Shown here: one piece after another, positions 46,001 to 53,256 of the stretch | How positions within the stretch are numbered: the stretch's first letter is position 1 | Layout: each line of letters starts with the position of its first letter | DNA from: Aurantiochytrium sp. KH105 | Lineage: Eukaryota > Sar > Bigyra > Thraustochytrida > Thraustochytriidae | Assembly: GCA_003116975.1 (NCBI GenBank) | Contig: BGKB01000063.1 | Coordinates: forward strand, 248,001 to 312,000 | Length of the DNA stretch: 64,000 bases | Direction: 5' to 3' | The notes under the pieces: model-generated | Database searches by the model: none | The model's input: the letters and a program-made list of their open reading frames with translations, nothing else | Told to the model about the DNA's origin: nothing | Made by a program: the position numbers and the translations under genes

Positions 46001-46826
46001 CGGTGCGGAGCCTCTCCGGCTTGGTACACGGCTCTTTTGCAAAACAAGCGAGGCCGCACGTCGCGTTGAAGACGTCATTACACTCGCACAGGAAGGTGGT
46101 CGAGCTCGAGAGCAGGCTGCCGCATGGGAGCAGCAGCAGAGCATCAAGACTGCGATGCTCGCCATCCAGGACCCAACAGGGGCTCGCAAGCTTGGGGCGG
46201 CCATTGATGAACACGTTCGTCAGATTTTGACGAGTGAGAGGTCCATGGATGCAAACGACCATGAACAAGACGCCGCTTCAGCAGGAGCCACTACAAGAGG
46301 CGAGGAACAAGACGAGGGCTGGGTCGCGATCGAAGGAAGAACCACTGGAGAGGCTGCGGCGAGCTCGGAGACGAAACTGACTCCTCACGATGGGGTGCGT
46401 CAAGTGGCAGGGCTCAGTGTGCTCAAGGCGGTTATCACTACGCGCAAAGTGTCTGTTTCGCGGAACGGCAGCCCGTACACTGCGTATCGAATTGTTGTTG
46501 CCTCCGCAGAAAGCGACGATGTGTGGATCGTGTGGCGCCGTTACTCAGAATTTCGCAGACTACGTGATGCCTTGATGCAGCAGTTGCAAAAGTCGCGCAC
46601 TGCATTAGCGATCCCGGCGCGATCGCCGTGGCGTCTATCGAAGACCGCTCTCAACCAGAGACAATACGGCCTGAATTTGATGCTTCAGGAACTTATGCAT
46701 AACACGGTCATGCGTGAGAGCCCGCTGGTCGTACAGTTTCTCACAACGGACGCGGACATTCTTGGGGCTACATCGTGGGCTTCTGCGCTGCGTCTCAAGC
46801 CAGAAGCGATCGAGAGTGCCGAGTAG
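31050..46826 (+). CDS. VPS13: Giant VPS13-family bridge lipid transfer protein with PX C-terminus
   Basis: A single 5258-codon ORF encodes a VPS13 protein, a rod that moves phospholipids between membranes at contact sites. The Chorein_N start is classical (MLEGIVAGVLNKSLGWLIDDL; then VGISKGDIFLQNVKVK). Further domains by approximate residue: PH 2012-2125; discoidin-like 2580-2727; SHR-BD/VAB region 2760-3400 with an EF-hand loop at 3239-3251 (DVNRDGALDAKDF); a second discoidin-like domain 3491-3648; C2 3675-3784; a second C2-like domain from 3940, interrupted by a PDZ-like segment 4034-4109; VPS13_C/ATG_C-like helices 4554-4838; the C-terminal PH-like domain 4838-5018; and a PX domain 5121-5241 (WRRYSEFRRLRDAL). 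VPS13 proteins are usually 3100-4400 residues. The ATG at 31050 matches the conserved N-terminus exactly. Confidence 0.96.
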   Translation: MLEGIVAGVLNKSLGWLIDDLNSDNLSVGISKGDIFLQNVKVKASALKDAGLPLELAHGSLGKLRIRIPWTNLYNAPVRVEVDDVFLRVRCARAETVERAGAEGHADEDGESETDERERREAVLEALDASRKRALAAFQKGLRPAPAESWSGRLISGITCAVIQNLLVTVTNVHIQIDHRDNVTDRVFQVGLAIPVLKVAPIASSREPEAGCVRKTASVEGLRIYHREPEVANVSPLDIFDADTYLEDGVSLLLEPLDVNVRIPALYVKGSPPASKPALQIIVDIKRVAISFDARQTKQVTALATYCAQETVIMTSGCKRPRLRPDQSPGAWWAFVLHRVRHDLRARRRRLSWLRLAGLFTKSQTYASLYTRKFPGGAATVDQLQATLQLSVQDSAKLRKLENSLTDAEVMAFRTLSELRLVQEFNLEQQESFSHRWLGVGGSSTRSIREHAAALARAEAAKFYGNPARPDDSVIQFDVFAAVHECRLQLAGLLSVEVDYLATKAIKQGPQTKGDIQILDVRMASDATLSKPSILAFPDKVIGDPCCEVIFTLRDGTSGEASEIVAAFEPLDFWLDASLPRAIESYARVSLLGASHVINEEDIIIEEAHNLRTFNQGKRRDAQKAMAHMQISLHMRDLSVHVPMPSRRSYTRSEVDAGPDDAILIHVEDVKLHKVDEPNLCTSNIALSCGKLGLDLVKVLPASSCVLRGVETASILRPLDFGLDVTMNQCGEDQLCDLLAVNLDLNSSVQINVSTRSLRRVLALQAALEAALDLPSTSPDPTLKSIAPGALQVTQAEAEQLAQRVRMRVNVSLVSFVIDLQASEAQTGISMSGSKILVEQVSRTFGSQARVEIASLHISGVSGVVDALVLKNAYFWRNAQSALRPVWLPVPGFLGDNTDQILFNVDDAVVFRATALDVCAEDQLLSSVMALQQEAQQQIAAVESRNMQQEKSRNGTPPLRSAPPRSLSAFVLVDQSTMCMRRADDTGDVAVIRIASVEATLLDMKSKHYGDGTEPDRDFFATAMVGGARAHSGGQNTEEGLLWTGETWPTPTLCDIAWMRRVFTAKDAFVSLQVSRETPESHYDVSANLARLRLHVSSPLAANLLHFANEMGAIVSAYTAPSPDADASNRGAGGGEIDDDDDDDNDFTAARDRRTGSLVGEQNQGADVAIQITEITILIPRDPSADTGVAWDSRDMVVSQLHELAVQASFGPGRLGTTTDGSSRRDSLYSDPSAFLGDDSDGFYDARSAASDGLSARNFLEMSLSAQVALTNFSIETWSFHRDLYQTLVRLSMATAIQMEPGHHDLRFSVTPAVIACSQEQYALLLDAVAANDFASISASSGAAAAPPPATVETSQARSRRTSAVSNRSRRTSRADETGSARNGQLDGEEDNGNCHVVSLNCSFESLTVTLFLDAGGDQLPRPRERGEVFSREKRALGRELLRFHAKGMLATLESPAFPDEGTGEVVLQHMELRTSSTSGRKHHALKTDRVPFFFTTFALAPDLVEIDGRLASIRIETFELVSAMATFSQVQDHLRVRSLDDVKADDGLHSVSTRQSQESRAANSSNAATEAAFLQSYHARQSNVPQRILLPKNVRFSMSCEEFAASLSPAKSAQKLVFALAFQASAKVVKDAQAEVHVSVQNINLARRNATPSSLPARETDASSVGAGTGADAGADAGADTMRNDDSVVWYLLRPFSLNLQANVQIPGQENPTLRQDVVSAELNVESIQIEVGREEYALLMEVANVDASSSSQHGSGDDKSTETHARAGAPTSSSEPTTSTETYAPAPLPKRREVRLKLCIEDSSVALFEDWTEFRPPIVQARLQRFELTASQYDFRDLHCQSRVDLDVLLSASYWNKRHGSWESMIDPWCCHIGADSPQFVQESPKERLVQTLGYDKEAPVNPLRLASLFANLESTQMLNINVTSAAVQQLTKAQDLTAIDNYTKRALGDLAHDRRRAPGSRAASDDSLIVRNETGSQVTARLRRVNVTSSGGFFGALVGDSDDYAFYRARIVGCWAFKSDPTGALWKKRYITVEGGSLKYYKSMKAFRKAQPQGIIKLRAESKSVFVRMQGMVPPRIYRSHQMLRECAFQVVTPSRVYGFITFGLEDKERMTRALLQVLAVEPNPLDIEGSRGINAFPAKVYSVRVSRGVADRVARQDTDELEPGNDDNARTQTHEDPETTAAKILLDGHSLYVFDEEVDLEAQKGDEVHASPLIAIDLQAFCVVRQPQGRSHRIEIIGPEFRVVADNVDVASNICSDVLSRTRTALSVRPIDEDLEQARSDEVNAPDKTLRIDFQMKLKGDKAIGNASSLRVIMLPSGLDARVEDLETLSGTVSLPTSTKWCTVDQILRFDVLGGMSGEDILASTHMILSAVERPDDLQRREEISLYPTLKDTFARPDLRDPCATLIASVTLPESILPASGLGQRTEDASGRIEAGRNLTLKLAGGESRSAHERQAPGLRIQIDGFVESVPVPVDRASRFAVPLHSQRSDLYGLDASPELAATSLFRFQNVPFMGLVDIHFEEGEKLAKVSSCAMLKNRLQEQVNLTFQKLALHAPLKADDGNASEGQASQRLAFDQRVDTAWVAVLSSSRNGDRASNCAEYVSPTGSSTKTVLYSVASGPSTSSSSYAPSAWVLQGYAEDTNEWVDLDARSEVVFTEAAQLRDFAVEKVHACTRFRIQILDGKRLGSEGPGRTRVQSKSLSSWSPSLSDGYKVHVGNVVLYWSSENDFRRDISLLPNETTHIPIECLGAGGVLWADNGEPTRIHEFLDIHPWRMANQPARRKPRYVPVSMDSRPDKIAPQAERFCVMHVSFHHVRDIAKTLSERDGSSPRWILTLDPPVRVENVLPFALEARLARSVKGQTLGLNDDGSDNARAVVARGEQEQFFDVDPAIGTEGSHWRQNLEGGAVVEAIMLHFAIRRESELLHSDPDEAPMILGEDRESTYQVSMQGNPDLFIDVQVIPASAKEERDPDHQHTHADDNIDEYVDAVEAGAEPDEADEGFGAALSIPSSATSFVAEALQNSRDGDAWDGPVPCLWRSRSVPPLRVILYCRFLVLNWSGLPLIFAGKAPSRSLRTKIVPQAFQTSEGGDRLEREEEEKEDEGLGMEKVSLGKAGSKSAKKLLRLNMFSPKEEKMTMSLENDRSGWSREFGLVVGMSGEVTIPPTPGASIVHQVGVQVTSGSGIFLRTKVVTLTPRFVVANLTQEPIYLQQIGANEGDWQLQLDAGVFAPFHPVDVNRDGALDAKDFAARIGVQQQDGSTDAMMVSPHFHLDIVKEHLLLLGPDDAKPASMQECTWRNTLAAPVVARRASEDQAGRRAADLINANVELIDNVVRIVLSKPHRARAYEYRIDNLSSFVRIGVVQQKQSHANMVMLGPDEQKVEFVWPAPGKKRTVEVFLELVGLNALRFIPRSKYRTIVSVDFDSLRDPLRVQVGDLQVEVRVSVEGITRVLSVSDLAEARARNQVRKVLQEHVQRIESRLLSDQQLLLSNMTPAVMKANASGDGHGSSAAIDGDAYTSWRSAQPPASRTKLECELDGEHGECIDAYSFTVASLSLHPRRWKLYGRRARAAIDTTCLVSDDDDDEWELLDDRTDPSLRKDLKYFEVSRSRQTRTTAFRLPFVPPPCSAFKLVVEGPFEVRHLNFYRSRTSLAAGTLAGENLQETSETWGDQTHVWVALLEARDLPVMDIYSSDPYVKVHVGNQHQRSKTVSRSLHPCFDEEFYFDLHGPLNQALEFEVFDKDLFTSDDVIGRASIELDNDTLRNGSPMEVWVTLWDGNAPRGQLRLAMQVYTLMISEVDATCDDNRLGSIDAIVEEGDMNGESDNGGDDASIAKQGLECTPSRPELSSVRFPALFEEELGLLRALRDKLVKEGGVLRALSTFSSVGTYDGHWSRQWMRRGSLNRTPSNGSFTSPPQQTRVDHGPTLQMQDLDTDIKVRLNMTVLQADKIIDPLSIGWKSQRGKLSRDDVEVYCVVSYGDRVLRTDPMPMVRRNDAEESPSQARSPSWMGQPASRQSDRTSTQAYEFEETFEEVGPLGLQLERLDDGSFCVRAIASESAAARKSRLRPGLRLTGIQNTRLSADWSLSALRDMLGTSPRPLRLRFEEDMVSVHPEPPLPTAIDSEAELARILWMQQLTFDEADTLRARARQESDSFGTNAKGLEGQRARISLYARDRREAPSLDLSSAGETDKEILVPLLFMFGEDIETDSELNAAREMRGDKDVLLGHGTVLLPELSVAPTAAGAARRQVDCPLALPGNVFAGQVSLEVSWNAAPPDASDIVKLALDVRLAGLGVSLVDMTTRQCELAYMSVRDARCYVAQYGNGRQVLDFRLGALQVDNQLPSPVHPIVLSAAPVPYAWLTHEEACASTDFVRKDALERATDIAVSQPALLLTVVKRDLGDSSSMYVEYCEAFLQEVNLRLEERWLTAVQEFAASFSSQQPDNAAPVVDAAGKRWRSKDGAESSSDGASLHDTGSARGSEREFGQNSYRQHQGEEQEGRHAGQERDEAMAQDGENAWSAFCPNAPFQWVDSLSARSGADTHARILIERADLKPVKINLTFSMTSDVESRADNRLKILHLMQGIPVLAALFSALVNTVANITDAPLRFNSLQIFNESLSQTMLRNTFVQHIMGQLLGNLSQMGNLLASADLLGSPVQLIGSFGQGAYSFFYEPALAMSMGGYLSIGKGLRKGGVELVRSTTHGASASLEKFAESASRALSQASLDSRYVRLQARRRMDVVHEPINLIEGALSSSEALSLGMLDALTGIVSLPVRDVSYRGATGVITGAGKAVAGIFVKPVCAMCDATSLFFKGVRNTTETLHKQQLPVRLPRMVRAGHQLGPYSAREAVGVYLLRRCGIADTQTYVYHEYVFGAPAPGTPSGLLDSHAQDEEVFEHWVEHNPLVLLVTEGLVLLLHIRTTETLWCAPLSSVRTTGFGRMVEVVLASSAGAMPIVRRASALQQHQQHAADSRRVTPGIAADAGGAEPLRLGTRLFCKTSEAARRVEDVITLAQEGGRAREQAAAWEQQQSIKTAMLAIQDPTGARKLGAAIDEHVRQILTSERSMDANDHEQDAASAGATTRGEEQDEGWVAIEGRTTGEAAASSETKLTPHDGVRQVAGLSVLKAVITTRKVSVSRNGSPYTAYRIVVASAESDDVWIVWRRYSEFRRLRDALMQQLQKSRTALAIPARSPWRLSKTALNQRQYGLNLMLQELMHNTVMRESPLVVQFLTTDADILGATSWASALRLKPEAIESAE
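36050..36092 (+). repeat. 12-base tandem repeat within VPS13
   Basis: The unit GCGGGCGCAGAT is repeated about three times and encodes a Gly-Ala-Asp-Ala series, suggesting recent in-frame expansion. Confidence 0.85.
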
Positions 46827-47079
46827 GTAAAATAGAAAGGCGAATATCGGCACAGCCTCATGTTCTTGTCTCTCCATCTCTTACATGGAGCATATCCACG
46901 AGATTCGAGCGTTCAAATAGGCTTTTTGGCCTGCTCGCCCCGATTGAGACGGGTCGGAAGAAGTAAGCCAAGCACAAAAAGAAATTTTACGTTTGTTGAT
47001 ATCTTACGAGGTGAAATGTGGTCGCGCAATCAGAGAACCCAACTGCTCCGCAGAAAACCGCACGAAATGCCGATCGAGC

Positions 47080-48126
47080 TTACTTATGAATGGCGTCCGA
47101 AGCGACCTGCGCCACCATGATATCAAAGAAGTACTGGCACTCCAGAAGACCATCCTCTGGAAGGTCTGTGCAGTGAACAGCATTCTGCACCTTGTCAATT
47201 CCAAAACGCGCGCGAAGGGTGTTGGGCCGGAGTGCCTTTGCGACTTCGACGTCATGCGGTCCGCAGAGCTCGCGAAGTTCACGAACGCAGCTTTCGGCGC
47301 GCACCTCGATTGCAACGCATGGCCCAGAAGAAAGCTCAAGAGTCATATTCGAGTACTCACTTGCATTAATGACTCCCTTGTAGACTTCGGTAAAGTTTTC
47401 AACCTCGGACCTCGAAAGGGTAAAGAGCTGCATTGCGGAAACCTCGAAATTGGCGTCGATGAGAGCGGATACGAGCGGGCCAGTATGGCCAGCCCTGACG
47501 GCGTGCGGTTTGATGAGAAGAAGCGAGCAGTTGTCAAACGTAGCGGTTGAGGACGGGCCATTGAACAATGTTGCGTTTGTCTCAGCATTCGAGGCACGAA
47601 CTTCTGCTGCTCGGCAGCACTCCTCTGGCGCGCCGCGGAAGAGCGCCTCGCGCAGATCTTCATCCGTGCGCGCTCCGCCAGTCGGGCCCACAAATTCAAC
47701 CGCCATTGCCACGCTGCCATAGGATCCGGGTTCGCCGACGGTCTTGAGCTTGGTCAGCGAGAATCCAGCCTCTTGCGCGATAGTGAGCACACGACCAAAA
47801 TCGCGATAGTAAGAGGCCGGGACGATTGCAGTAACCAGACCACGATCGCTTGTGAAGGCTGCTCTCGTTTTCTCATCCGCGTACGCAGTGACCTTGAACT
47901 GACGGGCATAGACAGTAACCTGTGCGCCTTGAAATAGGTCTCTCAGGCTCACGTCATCATAAGGCCCGCGCTTCAAAAAGACCCGCTTTTTGGTGAGATC
48001 GAAGATCGCCACTTCGTTTGGCGCAGAACCAGGGTTCTCAAAGTACGTCAGCACATACGGTCGCGGCCGTCCTGCGAGTTCGTCGTACCACTCGACCTTG
48101 AACTTGTACTCTACAGCGTCAACCAT
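47080..48126 (-). CDS. NME7: NME7-like nucleoside diphosphate kinase (DM10 plus NDK)
   Basis: The 348-residue protein starts with a DM10 domain (EYKFKVEWYDE; then VLTYFENPGSAPNEVAIFDLTKKRVFLKRG), which in NME7 binds flagellar doublet microtubules. Next comes a short, degenerate first NDK domain and then a well-preserved second NDK domain (NCSLLLIKPHAV; SAMQLFTLSRSEVENFTEVYKGV; LRARFGIDKVQNAVHCTDLPEDG) with the phosphoryl-accepting His in NAVHC. NME7 is a microtubule inner protein of axonemes and also associates with gamma-tubulin complexes. The first NDK domain is shortened and has no NxxH catalytic site. The ATG at 48126 begins directly before DM10; upstream in-frame codons are low-complexity leader. 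Confidence 0.92.
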   Translation of the reverse strand: MVDAVEYKFKVEWYDELAGRPRPYVLTYFENPGSAPNEVAIFDLTKKRVFLKRGPYDDVSLRDLFQGAQVTVYARQFKVTAYADEKTRAAFTSDRGLVTAIVPASYYRDFGRVLTIAQEAGFSLTKLKTVGEPGSYGSVAMAVEFVGPTGGARTDEDLREALFRGAPEECCRAAEVRASNAETNATLFNGPSSTATFDNCSLLLIKPHAVRAGHTGPLVSALIDANFEVSAMQLFTLSRSEVENFTEVYKGVINASEYSNMTLELSSGPCVAIEVRAESCVRELRELCGPHDVEVAKALRPNTLRARFGIDKVQNAVHCTDLPEDGLLECQYFFDIMVAQVASDAIHK

Positions 48127-48748
48127 TTTTGCCTCGCTCGCTGGTGCTGCTCCTTTACTTTGCGGCTGCTCAATCTCTCGCAAGGCCGCCCGCGCGCGCG
48201 CGCGTAGCGCTGCAAAGGGAGGGAGGCGAGCGAGACGCAAAGATTTATCGCGTGCGCGAGTGCTCCCCTACCTTTCGCTTTGGCGCCGGAGGCAAATCGA
48301 TCGAGGTTTCGCTCGCAGACTCTGCCAAATCGTTTTCTCTCTCTCTCTCCCCCTTTCTCTCCCTCTTTCTCTTTCTTCTTCTTCTTTGCAACGTGCGAGG
48401 ATCGACGGTGAACCCAACGGATACCAGGGAGGGAGTGAGATTGATTCCGGCGAGGCCGGCCGTCAGTCCGAATTCACATCAGAAGAGATGCACACCCTGC
48501 GAATCGTACATCAATGCGCACTTTTGATGAATCGATTGAAGTCCACTGTTTTCCTTCAAAAATTGGTGTGCCGCTTCAAGGAGAAGAACACCAAAACAGC
48601 AACAGCAACAGAAAACGACGAAGAACCCAAGTAGCCTATAGATCAATGATTCTGTAGTCCTGCAAGCATTAATTAAAAAATTAACTGCTCGCTGTAGGCC
48701 TAATGACTTTTCTCTTCCTTTATAAAAAATCAATTTTTTTTATCGTGG
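48127..48748. other. Upstream region of NME7 and 3' flank of the K+ channel gene
   Basis: These 622 bases show no supported gene. A pyrimidine-rich CTCT/CTTT microsatellite lies at 48334-48387, and the AT-rich part near 48660-48745 is probably the 3' end region of the channel transcript. Confidence 0.5.
48334..48387. repeat. CT/CTT pyrimidine microsatellite
   Basis: A continuous pyrimidine tract with CT and CTT repeats sits about 210-260 bases upstream of the NME7 start. Confidence 0.85.
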
Positions 48749-51700
48749 CTACAGCTCGGTTGCAATAACAGTCTCTGGTTTAATTTCCTCAATCTCTTCA
48801 GCGGCGACGGTTGCCTTGCGATTTCGCAAACCAAGTGCAACACGGATCTCATTCATCGCGTCTCGAAGCTCTGCAATGTCCTTGGAAAGCTTTTCGACAT
48901 CGGCTCGTCCGTTGTCTGATTTTTCGTCCTGGGGAGACGCCGCCATAGCGGGTCCTTTCGATAGTTGTGACATATTGCTCAAAAGGTCGGCAAGGGGGAC
49001 GCCGGCGAGCTTACTACTTGGCGCGTCTTTGCAAAGAACAAAGACCTTGTCCGCCCGGGATAGCACAGTATCCCCCGGGGGATTCGTGAATACGTATGCT
49101 ATTTGGTTGCCCTTATAATGATCGGAAAGTGGTGATTGGATGCCTCGCAATAAACCTAATGGGATCATGCCGTACTCTGTAGAGAGCTTTTGAAAAAGGT
49201 GGGCATAATCGAAATCATGCATTTCCTTGGGAACCGGGATCTGGAAGAGATGGCTCTGCTTTGTCTTTTGAACAAAGGCTCGTCGCGCCGCGATGCGCGC
49301 ACCTTCTTCAGATCGTGCAGCACTGTGCGCGATGGCAGCGGCGACAGCTCGACTGTCGCCATCCTCGCAATCCGAGTTGCCCGCGATGAGTTGCTGAAAG
49401 ACGGTGGTGATGTGAGGGTTGTAGAAGGACTGGCAAATGAGAGTGTCGAGCATCGAAGGGGAGTACACAATTCCAGCAATGAATTGCAAGGCGTTGAAAT
49501 AGTTCGAGCTCGCCACGGAGCGAGTAAGAGTTCGCTCGGACAACGAGTTGTCGCCGGGCGGTTTATGCGCTGGAGCCTTGTGACCTCCAATGTCGAGGAA
49601 CCCGACATTTGACTCGTTGATGAGCTCTGTCACAATCTGAATGTTCTTGTTCAAACCAATGATTCCTTGGTGCGCAAAGATAGCGTGCGCATCGCTCATG
49701 GTCTCGTCGGAGCTTGCAACCTGAGCATCACGCGAGCGAGCAAGAACAATGGCCCGCGAGGCATACTTGGCGCCAGCGCGTCCAAGGTCTCGCCTCTCGG
49801 TGGCCGACCCTTGCACAAAGTAAAGAAGGGGAAACTGCGCGATCTGATTCCACAGGTGAAAGGGCAGTGGCTCTGGATGGAGAATGACCACCGGAAGCAT
49901 TTTGGACAGGTGCCGAGCTCGAAGCGTGCGAATGAGAATAAAGAGGCCTGAAAGGTTGCCACAAATGATAATGTGCTCCTTGACACTGGGAAAGTCTCTT
50001 GCCAGCGAATGGCGCACCGTGATCCGCTCCAAGAGCATTGGGACTTCCAAGTAAAAGTAGTTGCTACTTCCTGCTTGATCATCGTTGTCTTTCGCTACCT
50101 CCGCAGCATCAGGTGTCTTTTTCGCTCGTGACGGAAGCGTACTTTTAAGAATGCCCCAACCGCGCCCCGCGCCTCCTATTTTGGACTTGGATCCTTTGCG
50201 CGGTTTCTCTGTTGCGTTTGTGCTGGGCGAGTCTTTGCCTGCATCCGCCTTTGCCTCAGGTTCCCCGGCATCGGGCTCACTATCATTGTCCGAATCGGCC
50301 TCTGGTTGCTGCTTGGCGGCAAGGATCTGACGCGCAAGATCTTGGCGCGGGTCGCTCACCTTGATCGAATACAATCGAGCAAAGGAGCGCGCTCTTTTGC
50401 TTTGCGAATCGTGGTTAGTCTTGCCTGGATCCGTGTTATTCGAAACAGAGTTTCTTCGGCCACCTTGAAAGTACAAGGCAGCGTCAAGGTCGGCAAGCTC
50501 CGCGGACTCGAGGTCTTGAGCAATGACAAAGCAGTGCACGTCATACTCATCAATGTCCGGAAGGAGAAAGTTTCCAGGGTTCATGATGACACGGGAAAGT
50601 CCTCCACCGTTGAGCTCGAGGGCAAACATGAGTGCCCCCGTCGCGGCATGCACGAGCTGGGATGCTTTAGCGAAAGGGACCCCCTTGAAGACCTTGGAAA
50701 GCTTGGTTCGGTAGATCTCGAACTCGCTCCCCTCATTGTATTCATCAAGCCACTCGTTCCCCTTACCCGAGGTGTCGCCGGGAGCGTCCACTGACATAAC
50801 CAGATTTCCGATCATGGTAATGATGCCAGGACACAAGCAAGCTTGCGCCAGCAGATTCATCTTGATTTCGTTCACGCAAATGAGAGGGTCTTGCTGGATT
50901 TGCTGCGTCTTCTTGGCAACGTCAAGGTCTAGCTCGCTCTGGTGCTCACTCTCGCACGAGCTAAGATGCTTGACGGAGGACTTTGCTTCCTGTATGCGAC
51001 TTTCAAATTTATAAATTCCTGCAATCTGCATGACATGCTGGCCTTTTCCTTCCTCGACGACGCCATTCGAGTCCGATGGAAGGTGGTCCTTCATCATAAT
51101 TTCGTGACTGAGCGTAAAGTGCTGCTTGTTTTCCAGACGAAGCAGCTGTACGCATGTGCGAATATCTTTGCCCGTGTATTGCAAGACAAAGCGCTTGATG
51201 GAGAGCGCGCGCAAAATAGTCGCAGCATCCTCGGTATCTGGGTCATTCGTAAATTTGTTGCAGAGTAAAAAACACGTTTTGCAGCGCAGCACGCTCGCTC
51301 GAAGCAGGTCATTTGCGTCAAGTGGAGAGCCTTGCAAGTACGTCACGTTAAGGCTGTACTGCGTGCGGAGCATATTTTCCATTGCCGCTGAAGGGAGTTG
51401 CTCGCATAGCAGAACGGCCTGAAGATCAACATTACCATGATCCTCATGGAAGAGCTCCGTGAGAAACGCGCGAGCTGCCATGACGTCCAAAGACCCACAC
51501 ACGAGAACAAAGTCTGTGTTTGGTGATGGGTTGAAACGATTACGGGCATATACGGACCGAGCCGACATGAGTGAGACCAGATGGTTCGTTGACTTGGGAA
51601 TGTAGACAAGGGCAGCGCAGATGAGGATCATCACTGCCAGCTTGGAGAGGTCGCTTTCAGGGTTGATGTCTCCGTATCCAACGGTCGAGATGGTTACAAT

Positions 51701-52773
51701 GACGAAATCTGTGGTTGCCGAATTACGCATCGAGAAAGAAAGAGGTTATGTCAGTTTGTGTCCGAGGCCGGGGTCGAATCAACGAACCGGTTGTCACGAA
51801 TTACGCATCACGTTGGCGAGTGTTGGTGTGTGAGTGGGAGAGTAAACTTACAACAAGCTTCGTGGAATTCGAGGGTCGCCAGGTGGTGCGACTCGCGATA
51901 GTCGTTCTCAAAAATGTGCACAATGCCCGCGCAAAAAAATGCTGCCGTGACTACTGTTGTGACAAGCATTGTAAGCTGTTGGCTAATCTCAGAGGTTGCA
52001 TTGGAAAGAATGAACCGATTGATTCGAACAATGCGGAGCACACGTAGCACACGAATGAGTTGATAAAGTAGCGCAAAGTTCGTAGAAATGGTCACGAACG
52101 CAAAGACGACAGGAACCAGCGTGAGAAGGTCAATGGACGCCATCGGACTGCGAATGTATTTGAGTCGGTTGTCGGCCAAGAAGACGCGCAGAATGTAGTC
52201 GGCGATGAAAAAAGAACAAAAAGCCAAGTCAATTGTCTCAAAGAGCTTTTTTTGGTCGCTGTCGTAAGTTTCCCACACGTATAGCACGCACGAAACTCCC
52301 GAGAGGATGATATTGAAGAAATCTACGCAGATTCCAATCCACGAGTTCACCATTATCCTTTGAAGCCATCGGCGAAAGCCGATACCAGTGTGCATGTCTG
52401 GCCGCGCCGAAGCCCCATACCAAAAGAGAGAGAATAGGCCTTGCCTTGAATTCCTAATGAAAGCGGGCACAGGGCCAGAGCTTCTTCTCGAGCCTACCCG
52501 ATCGTCGATGCCATTGATCGACGCAGACTTGTTTGTGTCACTCAAAGCCGATAATGGATGCACAATCGATCCAGAGCTGCGACGTCCTTCTTCAGCCCCC
52601 GTGAGGGATTTTTTCCTCCCCATTACTGTCGTAGGAGCGTCATCTGCATGGTACATGGAGCTTCTTCTTGCTCTTCGCAAGGTGCCGGAGGGTCTGGCTG
52701 CGCGTAAATCGCGCATGGCTGCTTGTTCTGGACTATCCGCGAAGCCCGCAAAGGAGCTCCTGGGGAAGTCCAT
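48749..52773 (-). CDS. BK/SLO-like Ca2+-activated K+ channel, two exons
   Basis: The CDS joins 52773-51852 and 51708-48749 (1293 residues). Exon 1 encodes a Ser-rich cytoplasmic N-terminus and S1-S5, with S4 as LIRVLRVLRIVRINRF. The splice falls in the pore and restores ACYFVIVTISTVGYGD, with the K+ selectivity filter TVGYGD at 316-321. Exon 2 continues with S6 and two tandem RCK domains: the first around FVLVCGSLDVMAARAFL (about 370), the second around HIIICGNLSGLFILI (about 886). Tandem RCK domains form the gating ring of BK/SLO channels, which open with voltage and cytosolic ions. I do not see an obvious Ca2+-bowl acidic cluster. The ATG at 52773 is preferred; the frame runs on to 53127 without conserved content. 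Confidence 0.9.
51709..51851 (-). other. Spliceosomal intron (143 nt) in the K+ channel pore region
   Basis: On the minus strand the donor is GTAAGTTT after ...GCTTGTT and the acceptor is CAACCACAG before ATTTCGTC. Splicing in phase 1 creates the Tyr codon TAT of the pore helix and joins the two frames. A 13-base direct repeat GATGCGTAATTCG (minus strand) occurs twice inside it, at 51797-51809 and 51719-51731. Confidence 0.92.
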
Positions 52774-53243
52774 TTTGCGGTGTTTTGATGACGATGCGAA
52801 GAGCGAGGCGAGACACTGTAGCCGAAGGTAGCGCCACCGCTGTGTTCTCTGTTGGCGAACCGACAAGGTAGTGCTACGTTGTCCTTGCGGCCGAAGAACA
52901 AGAAAATGTTCAAGGGCCCAACGCCCTCGTCCGTCGTCTGCTTGCCTCTCTCGCCCCGCGCACGCCTGCGCGAGCGCGGGCCCTCGCACTTGGAGTTCAA
53001 GTCGAGGAGACGAACACCTTTTGTGCAGCCGCTGGAGGCCTTGGTAAACAGCCTTCGCTCGAGTGAGCTTGCTTATCCCCTCTTTCTTTAGGGGCGCTCC
53101 TCTCAATAAGCGTACGAAAACTGACACTTTGAGCGAAAGCTAGTCTTTTCTTCTGTCTTGCGCATCGATCGATATGCCCGTTGAGCAAGCCTTCAAAGCT
53201 GAACTAGACTTTTTTATTCTGCTTGCTTTTATTTGATTGAAAT

Positions 53244-53256
53244 CCCCCCCCCCCCC
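53244..53256. repeat. Poly-C homopolymer (13)
   Basis: Thirteen consecutive C bases in non-coding DNA; a comparable 12-C run is in the coiled-coil/desaturase divergent region. Confidence 0.9.

Noticed and set aside
51760-51800. GGGGTCGAATC-like string in the K+ channel intron resembling a tRNA T-arm.
   Set aside because: The flanking bases do not form a T-stem or acceptor stem, and the sequence lies within a well-defined intron; no tRNA fold is possible.
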